DNA of 48,698 nucleotides from Colwellia sp. D2M02 (GTDB lineage: Bacteria > Pseudomonadota > Gammaproteobacteria > Enterobacterales > Alteromonadaceae), in contig NZ_JAHKPW010000050.1 of NCBI RefSeq assembly GCF_018860755.1, forward strand, positions 5,803 through 54,500. The letters are read 5' to 3'. A program made the translations under genes and the position numbers. Numbering within the stretch: position 1 is the first letter of the stretch; each line of letters opens with the position of its first letter. Shown piece by piece: positions 23,485 through 32,675 of the stretch. The notes beneath the pieces are model-generated. The model was not told where the DNA came from, made no database searches, and worked only from the letters and a program-made list of their open reading frames with translations.

Positions 23485-25002
23485 TTAACAAACCTCGTTA
23501 TGAGTTAGAAAACGCCCTGCACCCTGCATTGAAACGGCGGCATTATTTTCATAACTGAGTTGACCATTAACCCAAACACACTTTATGCCTTTTGAGGTCG
23601 CCACAGGATTGGTAAAGCTAGCCACATCTTTAATGGTTTCAGGATCAAATAGCACCAAGTCAGCAAAGTAACCTTCGCGGATAAAACCACGCTGGTTAAG
23701 CTTAAATTCGGTTGCCGATAGCCCAGTCATTTTATGAATACCCTGCGCAAGCGCTAATACATTTTCATCACGACAATAATGCCCTAAAACACGTGGAAAA
23801 GTTCCCCACAGTCTTGGATGCGGATGAGGATCACAAGGTAAACCGTCTGAGCCAATCATGCTATAAGGTGCCCGCATAATGGTGCGAACATCCTCCTCAA
23901 ACATACCGTGATAAACAGCGCCAGCGGGTTGTAGTCGCTTAGCCGCCTCAAGTAATGACACTTGCCATTGCTCGGCAATTGCCGCTAAGGTTTGTTGCGC
24001 TTTTTCAGGGTGAGGCTCAGACCAGGTAATATAAACTTCAAAGTCTTCAGTAACTTGTGCTAAATCTAAAGTGCTAGAACTCGCATTATAAGGGTAACAA
24101 TCACAGCTAATATGCTGATTCTGTTGATTACTTTCTATATGGTTAAGTATTTCACCAGCACGCCCCCAGTTATTTTTTCCAGCACACTTTAAGTGTGAGA
24201 TAACCACCGGCACCTCGGCTTTCTTGCCTACACTAAAAGCTTCATCTAACGCATCAATAATGCCGTCAAATTCGGTACGTAAATGAGTTGAATAAATCGC
24301 GCTATAATCACCCAACAGCTGCACTAACGCTTGCACTTCTTCTGTAGGCGCGCAATTAGCATTATGATAGGCCAGCCCTGTACTGAAACCCTTGGCACCT
24401 TGCTCTAGCGCGCTGCGCAATAACAGCACCATTTGCTCAATTTCTACAGGTGTTGCTGCGCGATCTAATGAGTCCATCACTTGCGCTCTAAGACTTGTAT
24501 GCCCCACCAGTGCTGCCACATTAATAAAAGGCTTTATTTGCTTAAATTTAGTGACATACGCTTGTAAATTAGGAAAGCAAAACTCTTCAGGCTTACCAAG
24601 TAAATTTATTGGATCAATGGGGGCTTTATCTGACTGATATGGACTAGCGCTAATACCACAGTTACCAACAATAACACTAGTTACCCCTTGGCTAATTTTA
24701 TTGTGCATTTGAGGATTACGTAACACCTCAAGATCATCATGGGTATGCACATCAATAAAGCCTGGCGCTAATAGTAAACCCTCACCATCAATCAGTGTTG
24801 TAGCGTTCCAATGTTTCAGATCACCTATGGCAATAATTTTATCACCTTTAATAGCAACGTCTTGTTGAATACTCTTATAGCCACTGCCATCACACAACTC
24901 TGCATTAATAATTAAGGTATCAATAATAATCTCAGTTGAGTGCTTACTTGAGTTATTTAATGGGGCTGCATTATTTGGCACTTCCATTGTTTTTTTGTGC
25001 AC
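23485..25002 (-). CDS. N-acyl-D-amino-acid deacylase (D-aminoacylase)
   Basis: Amidohydrolase-fold zinc enzyme releasing D-amino acids from N-acyl derivatives. Metal and catalytic motifs: H86-T-H88 in GFIDVHTHDD, C115 in VGNCGIS (the Cys ligand typical of D-aminoacylases), His in YSTHLRTE and VISHLKCAG, and the catalytic Asp in MIGSDGLPCDPHPHPR. The C-terminal beta-sandwich is present (FADLVLFDP...). 505 aa is normal. The GTG at 25002 is supported by AGGGGA seven bases before it, and the gene starts 3 bases after the RpiR stop, so the two are coupled. Confidence 0.93.
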   Translation of the reverse strand: MHKKTMEVPNNAAPLNNSSKHSTEIIIDTLIINAELCDGSGYKSIQQDVAIKGDKIIAIGDLKHWNATTLIDGEGLLLAPGFIDVHTHDDLEVLRNPQMHNKISQGVTSVIVGNCGISASPYQSDKAPIDPINLLGKPEEFCFPNLQAYVTKFKQIKPFINVAALVGHTSLRAQVMDSLDRAATPVEIEQMVLLLRSALEQGAKGFSTGLAYHNANCAPTEEVQALVQLLGDYSAIYSTHLRTEFDGIIDALDEAFSVGKKAEVPVVISHLKCAGKNNWGRAGEILNHIESNQQNQHISCDCYPYNASSSTLDLAQVTEDFEVYITWSEPHPEKAQQTLAAIAEQWQVSLLEAAKRLQPAGAVYHGMFEEDVRTIMRAPYSMIGSDGLPCDPHPHPRLWGTFPRVLGHYCRDENVLALAQGIHKMTGLSATEFKLNQRGFIREGYFADLVLFDPETIKDVASFTNPVATSKGIKCVWVNGQLSYENNAAVSMQGAGRFLTHNEVC

Positions 25003-25005
25003 GTA

Positions 25006-25890
25006 CTAATCCCCTAATGGTAAGCGTTTAAGGTGCTCATTCATGCTATCGTTCCCTGTAGCATGCTGTTCACGGTGCGCATCAAGTTGTACTTTTAATC
25101 GGCGCAACTTCTCTCGTGATTTTCGTTGATTTTTCATCGCTAATTCACTGGATAAAATATCAATCGCCGCAAGCATTACATAACGAGAAGCGCTCGGTTT
25201 GAATATATAGTCACTTTCTTGTGTCGCTATCGGCAGGTGAAAGTCTGCTAAGTTAGCCAACTCTCCATCAGGGCAAATAGCAACAATAATAGCGCCATAC
25301 TCTTTCGCTATTTGCGTAGCATGATAAACATCAGGGCTTAAGCCACTAAGTGATAAGCACACCACAACATCATCATTATCAACCGTAGCAGCAGTCATAC
25401 GCATCATCATCGGATCGCTATGCGCGTTGCTTGGTATGCCTAAACGAAAAAAACGATTTTGACACTCTTGTGCCATCATGCTGCTGCCGCCGCCAACACC
25501 AAAAACCAAGGTATGTTTTGCTGCACAGATATGTTGTCCCGCTTGCTCAACCGTTTCATCTTCAATCAATCCAGCGTTTAAAGTTAGAATGTCGTGTATA
25601 GATTGATAAACATGAGAAATATCTTTTTTATCAACGGCATCTTCATTAATAAAGCGTTCACCAACGGCTGCCGATTGCGCTAGCTTTAATTTAAGTTCGC
25701 GGACATTCGCACAAGTTAAGGTACGTGCTAAACGGGTAATACTGGCGTGACTTACTTTAGCTTTTTCAGCTAATTCATTAATAGGGGCATTGGCCGCATA
25801 ATTGAGATCGGCCAAAATAAAGCGAGCAACCTTCTCCTCGGCGGGGCTAAAGTGCCCTAGACCGGCTTTAATTCTACTGACTATATCCAT
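25006..25890 (-). CDS. RpiR/MurR family transcriptional regulator
   Basis: Two-domain regulator: an N-terminal HTH_6 domain (about 1-77; PINELAEKAKVSHASITRLARTL is the helix-turn-helix) and a C-terminal SIS sugar-phosphate isomerase-like domain (about 120-255; HTLVFGVGGGSSMMAQECQNR and VVCLSLSGLSPDVYHATQIAKE are the phosphosugar-binding loops). RpiR proteins typically sense phosphorylated sugars, often amino sugars such as MurNAc-6-P or GlcNAc-6-P. It is the only regulator in the island and lies second in the operon, so it probably controls the operon and perhaps the divergent TonB receptor. Confidence 0.93.
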   Translation of the reverse strand: MDIVSRIKAGLGHFSPAEEKVARFILADLNYAANAPINELAEKAKVSHASITRLARTLTCANVRELKLKLAQSAAVGERFINEDAVDKKDISHVYQSIHDILTLNAGLIEDETVEQAGQHICAAKHTLVFGVGGGSSMMAQECQNRFFRLGIPSNAHSDPMMMRMTAATVDNDDVVVCLSLSGLSPDVYHATQIAKEYGAIIVAICPDGELANLADFHLPIATQESDYIFKPSASRYVMLAAIDILSSELAMKNQRKSREKLRRLKVQLDAHREQHATGNDSMNEHLKRLPLGD

Positions 25891-25929
25891 TGATTTACTC
25901 TATTTTAAAGGTTACTAATAATGGTTTAG

Positions 25930-27162
25930 CTAAAATAAGGTGGTTATGGTTTTTTCAACTGTGAAGTCTTGGTTTCTAATGCCGATATGTCGCCATTTAT
26001 CAAATGTTAAACACGGGTGTGAGCTTGAAAAAATCACTAAATCACCCGGTTTTAAGTCACAATCAAGGCTCACTTCCATCATGCAGTGTTGATCCATAAT
26101 TTTTACAACCTGCCAGCCATTAACTTTGCTTGGTTTATCATTACCTGGTCGGTAACTATATTCTGGTGTCGGTAGGCCCGCGTCAAAAGCAACATCACGT
26201 TTACCCAAACCAACAATCACCAACCCCGGCTCAGGGATTGAATGAACATAAGCCCATAACTCAAGGCTAGAAATCAAATCGCCAGCAATATCACAGGCTA
26301 ATTGACTACGTGCTACAATAGCATTTTGTGCTTCTTGATATATACCAGTGTCATGAATAAGATAACAACCAGGACGAATAACAACGGTAAAGTCAGAGGT
26401 TAAAGGCAATAATTCTTTAGCGACTACGTCATACCAAGCTGAACCTGCGCCGGTTAAAATAACCTCTGGCAGTGCAAATTTTTGTTGGGCAAGTAGGCGC
26501 TGTGCCAGTACTTTTACTTCATCAATAAATTGGCAAACTTGTTGATAAGAGTTGTCACCATGAATTACCCCTTCATAAAAGCTTAACCCTGTTAATTTCA
26601 AGCTACTACTTTGAGTGATTACATCCACTAAGCTATCAATATTAACAATATCACGCCAACCACAGCGCCCACCTTTAACACCCAGTTCAAGTAGAATATT
26701 CAAGGTAACACCACGACTTGAGAAATAATCATCAAGCGCTTTTGCGTTATCAATAGAGTCAACAAAACAATAAAGCTCAATATCTGTATCAATGATTAAG
26801 TCTGCAATGAGTTTAAAGTGATATAAACCAATAAGTTGATTCGCTAACATAATACGCTTAACGCCACTATTATAAGCATTAACCACTTGCGGGACAGTCG
26901 CCAGGGTAATCCCCCAACAGCCTTGCGCTAGTTGTAGCTGGAACAACTCAGGCGACATTGAGGTTTTGCCATGGGGCGCTAACTTTACCGCGGAGTCATC
27001 ACTAAAACGCTGCATCCAGCGGGCATTATTAGTTAATGCTTGCTCATTTAACACCGCAGTAGGGAAGCTCACCTCTTCGGCAAGTAAGTTCCAATTTTTT
27101 TGTGCATTATTAGTAACGCCGCTGCCTTTTTCTACCACAGCTTTTGTAAAGCTATTTTTCAT
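25930..27162 (-). CDS. D-serine dehydratase-like PLP enzyme (DSD/D-threonine aldolase family)
   Basis: Fold-III PLP enzyme with an alanine-racemase-type N-terminal barrel. The PLP Lys is K66 in LAPHGKTSMSP. The C-terminal zinc pair expected for eukaryotic-type D-serine dehydratase is H382 and C384 in SHPCLTFDKWRHI. Predicted to deaminate a D-amino acid such as D-serine or to cleave a beta-hydroxy-D-amino acid. In an operon with D-aminoacylase and RidA the order deacylation, deamination, enamine clearance is coherent. TAAGGT precedes the ATG. First gene of the leftward operon. Confidence 0.88.
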   Translation of the reverse strand: MKNSFTKAVVEKGSGVTNNAQKNWNLLAEEVSFPTAVLNEQALTNNARWMQRFSDDSAVKLAPHGKTSMSPELFQLQLAQGCWGITLATVPQVVNAYNSGVKRIMLANQLIGLYHFKLIADLIIDTDIELYCFVDSIDNAKALDDYFSSRGVTLNILLELGVKGGRCGWRDIVNIDSLVDVITQSSSLKLTGLSFYEGVIHGDNSYQQVCQFIDEVKVLAQRLLAQQKFALPEVILTGAGSAWYDVVAKELLPLTSDFTVVIRPGCYLIHDTGIYQEAQNAIVARSQLACDIAGDLISSLELWAYVHSIPEPGLVIVGLGKRDVAFDAGLPTPEYSYRPGNDKPSKVNGWQVVKIMDQHCMMEVSLDCDLKPGDLVIFSSSHPCLTFDKWRHIGIRNQDFTVEKTITTLF

Positions 27163-27689
27163 ACCTTAGACCTATTCGCCTTGCTTACTTACCTATGCTC
27201 ACTTACCTAGAAAGATATATCAACGAACAATATCATAATGGTCAATTAACAACCAAAAATGTAAATATATGTTGATTTTTACCACATACTAATGTTAAAA
27301 AGTAACAAGTTCAATACTTAATGATTGTTATTTTATAACCTTACGTATCAAAAAGACAATAACGTATAATAAGTTAATTTAAGTGAATAATAATTCATTG
27401 TGATATGGTGACTATATACCTAAACAGTGGGGCGGCTTAGGTAAATGTACATTAGTAATATATGCCATATTATTTCTGTACATATTAAGGAGAGCCTTTA
27501 TAAAAAACCTAATTATCAATATGTTAATTGGATTTAATATCAACTTTAATACATAGGTGTTCTTTATAGGGAGAGAATATTCACTTAATTAATAGAGTTG
27601 CTATGACAGGCGTAACAAGAAAAAAATAAATAAAACCTAAGGCTATATAAAGAGCCAAATATTAAAATAATAAATATTGAGGGTATACA
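27163..27689. promoter_or_regulatory. Divergent control region between the catabolic operon and TonB receptor 1
   Basis: 527-base AT-rich gap with no plausible gene. Visible symmetry: TACCTAA (27417-27423) mirrored by TTAGGTA (27437-27443) with a 13-base spacer, a TGAATAATAATTCA palindrome near 27384-27397, and two direct TGTACAT copies near 27446 and 27477. Any of these could be operators for the RpiR protein. GAGGG at the right end is the ribosome site of the receptor gene. Confidence 0.4.
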
Positions 27690-30600
27690 ATGTCGAGCAA
27701 GTTTGAGAGAAAACGCTTAGCAATCGCCATATCAGCGGCCGTTGCTTATTCGGTATCAACAGCAGCTTTTGCTGCTGATGACGTCAATAAAAAAGAAGTT
27801 AAAGATGAAGATCTTGAAGTAATACAAGTCGTCGGTATGCGTAATAGTATTAATAGTGCGCAAAACCTAAAACGCCATGCTGACACCGTTAAAGATGTAA
27901 TTACCGCTGCAGACATTGGTGCATTACCTGATGTATCAGTAACAGAAGCCTTGCAACGCTTACCTGGTGTGACTATCGAGCGCTTTGCATCATCAAGCGA
28001 TCCTAAGCACTTTGCTGATGAAGGTACCGGTGTACTAATACGTGGTTTAGACCGTGTTCGTAGTGAGGTAAATGGTCGCGATTCATTTAGTGCAAACCCA
28101 CATGGTGGTTTAAGTTATGAAGATTTCCCAGCAGAATTACTAGGTGCGGTAGAAGTTGTTAAAAACCAAACCGCTGATCTTATTTCTGGCGGTATCGCTG
28201 GTACTGTTAACTTAGTAACCCGTAAAGCGTTTGACTCTGAAGAGCCTGTTTTTGCTTTTACAGCAAAAGCAAACTACGGTGATTACCGTGAAGAAGTCAC
28301 ACCATCATTTAGTGCTCTTTTCTCAGATAGTTGGGATACTGATGCTGGTAAATTTGGGGTATTAGTTGCTGGCTCATATTCAGAACACAAAAGTCGTGGT
28401 GACGGCTTTGGTTTAGGTAACTTCCATAGTCGCGGTCCTGCCGATACTTTTTCATACGATGAGTGGGGTACACCAAGCCCAGGCGTAATCGCAGGGCAAT
28501 ATTCTAACCCTTGTATTCCAGGCGCTTCAGATTGGCGTGCTTGTGGTGCCGACTTGGGCGATACCGTTCAATATTCAGAGCAAGATGCTGCAAACTATAC
28601 TGCGCCGTTTGAAGCACAGGAACTTGAAGGTCAACCTGAAGGTTCAACTTGGTATGCGCCAGCAAGTTACACTATGACCAGTGCGGAAAATGATCGTAAG
28701 CGTCAAGGTTTAACCGCCTCTTTGCAATGGCAAAGTAATGACGAACGTATTACCGCAACCTTAGAACACATAAGCTCAGAAGCCTCATTAGAGTGGCGAG
28801 AGCATGTTATTGCCTCAGGTGACCGTGGTTTCTTATCTTATGCACCTAATGGTATACAATGGTTTGATGGCTATGAAGGGAATAATCAAGATTACCCATT
28901 AACGGTTGATAGCAACGGCTATGTAACCTCTGGTGTTGGTCGTGGTACTAGCCCTGATTTACCACTGCAATTCCGCTCACGTTACAACTATAATGAAAGT
29001 ACGGTTGATGACACTTCATTAAATGTAGTATTTAAAGCGACCGATCGTTTAACCGTTGCGTTTGATTATCAACATATTGATTCTGAACAAATTGTTCACA
29101 ATAACTCACTAACTTCACGTATCAATGGTAACCAAACTAGTGAGCATGCTCCATTCTTCCTAGATTTACGCGGTGATACCCCAACTTTAGAATATTTAAA
29201 TTCGAATACGTCTATGCCACCAGACGTGGATGCTGATACCAACCCTATTCTACGATTAGCAAGTGGTATGCAACAAGAAGAGCATAACGAAGCAAGTTCT
29301 GACGCGATTAAGTTAGACTTTGAATATGCCCTTGATGGTGCTTTTACCGCAATTAAAGCCGGTGTTTACTATTCAGAAAAAGAACTTACCGTTCGTGATA
29401 CTGATTATGAAGGCTGGCAAGCGCTAGGCACTCCGTGGAATGCTCAAGCTTCTTACAATGCTTCGCCGCAAGTAGAGCCTGGTTTATTCGATCGTATTAG
29501 TTTTGCTGACCATTACAAAGGCGATAGTTTAGTTGGTGCTAATAATAGCTTCTTATTCCCACGTATGGACTTAGCACAGAACTACGCTCAAACACTTCGA
29601 GATGGTTGTGGTACATGGAGCGCTAACGGTAATGCAATGGACGGTAGTGGCGGTTGTGCATTAGCTTATGCCGACGTAGGTGATCGCGTATTTAGTCACT
29701 TTGCTCCTCGTCATATTAGCTCAAGTGAAACTCAACGTACTGAGTTCTACGTACGTGGTGATTTTGATTTCGACATAAGCGATATTATTATTAAAGGTAA
29801 TGTTGGTCTACGTTATGTTGACTATCAACTACAATCAACTGGTGGTATTAATACACCAGCCACTGCTCGTCGCGGCACAAGTGAAAGTGATTCACTTTAC
29901 CAAGTAATGCTAAATGACTACCCAAGTATTTTCGCATTGGCTTCAGGTGAAAGCTTCGCTAGCACGGTTGATGGAACTGATTACACTACAATACTACCAA
30001 GCTTAAACTTAAGTTTTGGTCTTACTGATGAGTTAATTGTTCGATTTGGCGCTTCAAAAGGGCTTTACTACCCAAGCCTAGTCGACTCAGCTAACAAAAT
30101 GAACATTAGTTTAGATTACCAAGAAGTACTATTAGACCCTTCTCAAGGTAAAGATGAAGCGACTAACCCAACGGTTGATCTTAGAAACATTGAAATCAGC
30201 GCTAATGCACGTAATGCGTTTTTAGAGCCTGAAGAGTCAATAAACCTAGATTTAACAACCGAATGGTACTTTGCCGATGCTGGCTCTGTAACAGTTGGCT
30301 TGTTCCACAAAAAGCTTTCAAACATTATTCGTAACAAGCAATTTTCTACCGAAGTTGAAGTCGATGGTACCACTTACCCAGTATCAGCTTACGGCCCTGA
30401 TAACACAGGATCGGGCACAATTCGTGGTGTAGAACTTGCTTATAGTCAGTTCTACGATATGTTACCTGGCGTATTTAGTGGTTTAGGCATGCAGTTTAAC
30501 TATACCTATATTGATCAAAATGGTTTAGAAGATCCAAATACTTCACCTGCTGAGCAGCTACAATACAATGGTGCTGGTGTGCCAGTTACCGACAATCGTA

Positions 30601-30965
30601 ACTCGTTCCGCCAGTTTACTAACTTACCATTACAAGGGTATTCTGATCAGAACTTCAACATTGTCGGCATGTATGAAAAATACGACTTCTCACTTCGCCT
30701 AGCTTACACATGGCGCTCTGAGTATCTATTAACTTTACGTGAGTCTGAAGAGTTCGTCCCTGCTTACTCTGAAGCGCAAGGCATGATGGATGCTAGTCTT
30801 TTCTACAACATTACCGATAATGTCAAAATTGGCCTAACGGTAAATAATGTTTTAGATTCAGACACTAAAACTAAATATCAACAAAATCAGGAAGGGACAT
30901 TAACCGATGCCTTTACCTTTACGACAGACCGTCGTTACTCGTTGAGTCTTAGCGCTGTTTTCTAG
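27690..30965 (+). CDS. TonB-dependent outer-membrane receptor 1 (1091 aa)
   Basis: Energised outer-membrane importer of the Xanthomonas/Caulobacter-type TonB receptor group. Signal peptide 1-28, TonB-box-like EVIQVVGMR (about 43-51), and a plug domain about 60-190 with DIGALPDVSVTEALQRLPGVTIER and GGIAGTVNLVTRKAF. A 22-strand barrel follows, ending RRYSLSLSAVF with a terminal Phe. The extracellular loops are long, as in receptors for oligosaccharides or peptides and unlike short siderophore receptors. No Fur box is upstream. It is divergent from the D-amino-acid/GH20 operon and followed by halogenases, so its ligand is likely the compound that the island processes. Confidence 0.93.
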   Translation: MSSKFERKRLAIAISAAVAYSVSTAAFAADDVNKKEVKDEDLEVIQVVGMRNSINSAQNLKRHADTVKDVITAADIGALPDVSVTEALQRLPGVTIERFASSSDPKHFADEGTGVLIRGLDRVRSEVNGRDSFSANPHGGLSYEDFPAELLGAVEVVKNQTADLISGGIAGTVNLVTRKAFDSEEPVFAFTAKANYGDYREEVTPSFSALFSDSWDTDAGKFGVLVAGSYSEHKSRGDGFGLGNFHSRGPADTFSYDEWGTPSPGVIAGQYSNPCIPGASDWRACGADLGDTVQYSEQDAANYTAPFEAQELEGQPEGSTWYAPASYTMTSAENDRKRQGLTASLQWQSNDERITATLEHISSEASLEWREHVIASGDRGFLSYAPNGIQWFDGYEGNNQDYPLTVDSNGYVTSGVGRGTSPDLPLQFRSRYNYNESTVDDTSLNVVFKATDRLTVAFDYQHIDSEQIVHNNSLTSRINGNQTSEHAPFFLDLRGDTPTLEYLNSNTSMPPDVDADTNPILRLASGMQQEEHNEASSDAIKLDFEYALDGAFTAIKAGVYYSEKELTVRDTDYEGWQALGTPWNAQASYNASPQVEPGLFDRISFADHYKGDSLVGANNSFLFPRMDLAQNYAQTLRDGCGTWSANGNAMDGSGGCALAYADVGDRVFSHFAPRHISSSETQRTEFYVRGDFDFDISDIIIKGNVGLRYVDYQLQSTGGINTPATARRGTSESDSLYQVMLNDYPSIFALASGESFASTVDGTDYTTILPSLNLSFGLTDELIVRFGASKGLYYPSLVDSANKMNISLDYQEVLLDPSQGKDEATNPTVDLRNIEISANARNAFLEPEESINLDLTTEWYFADAGSVTVGLFHKKLSNIIRNKQFSTEVEVDGTTYPVSAYGPDNTGSGTIRGVELAYSQFYDMLPGVFSGLGMQFNYTYIDQNGLEDPNTSPAEQLQYNGAGVPVTDNRNSFRQFTNLPLQGYSDQNFNIVGMYEKYDFSLRLAYTWRSEYLLTLRESEEFVPAYSEAQGMMDASLFYNITDNVKIGLTVNNVLDSDTKTKYQQNQEGTLTDAFTFTTDRRYSLSLSAVF

Positions 30966-30992
30966 TAGCTAAAAAAGTAGAAAAGGTAATAT

Positions 30993-31030
30993 AAACGGCG
31001 CTGTAGCAATGCAGCGTCGTTTATTTACTT
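30993..31030 (+). terminator. Terminator after TonB receptor 1
   Basis: AAACGGCGCTG (30993-31003) pairs with CAGCGTCGTTT (31012-31022) with one G-U pair, loop 8, then a T-rich tail (TTATTTACTTT begins inside the stem end). This separates the receptor from the halogenase genes, at least partly. Confidence 0.65.
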
Positions 31031-31131
31031 TAGGGGCTGTAGAAAGTAATCTCGAAATATCAACGCCACTAATACAAGCTCACAAACCCACGAGAAAATA
31101 ATATAACACTTATTATAAATACGGCCTTATT

Positions 31132-32637
31132 ATGCAAAACGCTTTAAAATCTATCTGTATTGTTGGTGGCGGTACCGCCGGCTGGATGGCAGCAACACTC
31201 CTTTCAAGTGCTTTAAGAGGCAGTAAAATTCAAATTACTGTCGTGGAGTCACCTGATATTGCGACCATAGGTGTAGGTGAGTCTACCGTACCTTCAATGA
31301 TGGACTTTATACAAGCAAGTCAAATTAACTTAAAAGAGTTTATTCAAGCAACTTCTGCTACTTTCAAGTTAGGCATACGCTTTGATGACTGGTTAACCCA
31401 AGGCGAAAGCTATTTTCACCCTTTTGGTAAAGTGGGCAAAGACATCAACGGTTTTGAGTTTTATCAAGCCTGGTTGAAATCACTTGCTGATGGAGAAAAA
31501 TCACGCTGGCTTGACTTTTCTCCAAGCGCTATCATGGCTGAAAACGAACGTTTTATGTTACGCCCCGCAAAGCATGATAACTGGGTACTATCAAGTTATG
31601 CCCATGCGCTACATTTAGATGCCGTAAAAGTTGCTCACTATTTACGTGATCTTTGCCATAAACGCGGAGTTACTCGTATTGAAGCCACAGTGAAAAACGT
31701 TAATCTAGATGAAAAGGATTTTATAAAAAGTGTTGAACTTGACAATGACACAAGCCTTACCAGTGATTTTTTTATCGACTGCACTGGCTTTCACGGACTA
31801 TTAATTGAAAAGTCATTACAAGTTGGCTTTGAAGACTGGTCGCATTATTTACCTTGTAATCGCGCTGTTGCAGTACAAACTGAACAAGTAAATAACCCCG
31901 TTCCTTATACAATAGCAACCGCACAAAAAGCGGGTTGGTCTTGGAGCATTCCTTTACAGCATAGGGTGGGTAATGGTTATGTTTTTGCTAGCCAGTTCTG
32001 TAGTGACGAACAAGCAATGGAAACCTTACTTAAGCAAATCAAAGGGAAAATGCTAAATGAACCTAGAGTTATTCCGTTTACAACCGGAAGACGGAAAAAA
32101 ATATGGCACAATAACTGTTTAGCTTTAGGGTTAGCAGGTGGATTTTTAGAGCCCTTAGAGTCAACGGCTATTCATTTAGTTTATAAATCGCTGGTCCATT
32201 TTATCAAGCACTTCCCTGATAGCGACTTTGATGCTTATAACGAGCAAGCCTTTAACGACAACATTAATACCGATTACCAAGAAATTCGAGATTTTATTAT
32301 TTTACATTATTGCACTTCGGGTCGTGACGATAGTGATTTTTGGCAATGGTGCCAAACCATGCCTGTTCCTAAGTCGCTGAACGAGAAAATACGTAAGTTT
32401 CGAGAACGTGGTCAATTAGATCATACATTAGGCCAGTTTTTTACAAATGACAGTTGGTGTTCTATTTTAGAAGGAATGAAAATTCGTCCTAAAAAATACC
32501 ACCCGCTATTAGATGCGTTTCATCAGCAAGACCTAACCAATACATTAACTAAAAATATTAATGATATTCGTGCTACGGTAAAACAAATGCCTAATCACCA
32601 CGAATATATTCAAACGCATTGCCAAGCGTGTAATTAA
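31132..32637 (+). CDS. Flavin-dependent halogenase 1 (PrnA-like, 501 aa)
   Basis: Tryptophan-halogenase-family enzyme using FADH2, O2 and halide. FAD motif VGGGTAGWMA (11-20), GVGEST (47-52), catalytic Lys K79 in SATFKLGIRF (the same number as in PrnA), WSWSIP signature (269-274), and catalytic Glu E343 in FLEPLESTAIH. All expected residues are present, so I predict an active halogenase. The aromatic substrate is unknown; the substrate-binding C-terminal part differs from tryptophan-specific enzymes. Close relative of halogenase 4 (shared SHYLPCNRAV, GNGYVF and LESTAIHLV segments). First gene of a three-gene stretch with the cupin_8 gene (38-base gap) and halogenase 2. A 166-base gap with a terminator separates it from the receptor. 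Confidence 0.92.
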   Translation: MQNALKSICIVGGGTAGWMAATLLSSALRGSKIQITVVESPDIATIGVGESTVPSMMDFIQASQINLKEFIQATSATFKLGIRFDDWLTQGESYFHPFGKVGKDINGFEFYQAWLKSLADGEKSRWLDFSPSAIMAENERFMLRPAKHDNWVLSSYAHALHLDAVKVAHYLRDLCHKRGVTRIEATVKNVNLDEKDFIKSVELDNDTSLTSDFFIDCTGFHGLLIEKSLQVGFEDWSHYLPCNRAVAVQTEQVNNPVPYTIATAQKAGWSWSIPLQHRVGNGYVFASQFCSDEQAMETLLKQIKGKMLNEPRVIPFTTGRRKKIWHNNCLALGLAGGFLEPLESTAIHLVYKSLVHFIKHFPDSDFDAYNEQAFNDNINTDYQEIRDFIILHYCTSGRDDSDFWQWCQTMPVPKSLNEKIRKFRERGQLDHTLGQFFTNDSWCSILEGMKIRPKKYHPLLDAFHQQDLTNTLTKNINDIRATVKQMPNHHEYIQTHCQACN

Positions 32638-32675
32638 TTAAAAAGTAAGATTATGAAAGGTGTCAATAAAAGTAA

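Noticed and set aside
27603-27629. Eight-codon frame before TonB receptor 1 as a leader peptide
   Set aside because: No ribosome site and no attenuator structure between it and the receptor.
27690-30965. TonB receptor 1 as a siderophore receptor
   Set aside because: No Fur box upstream, long loops, and neighbours for D-amino-acid and amino-sugar use; a nutrient or oligomer receptor is more likely.
18831-31040. Shared word TTTAGGGGCTGT at about 18831 and 31029, possible insertion-sequence ends
   Set aside because: Only 12 bases are shared, no terminal inverted repeat or target duplication was found, and the region between is a set of intact genes.
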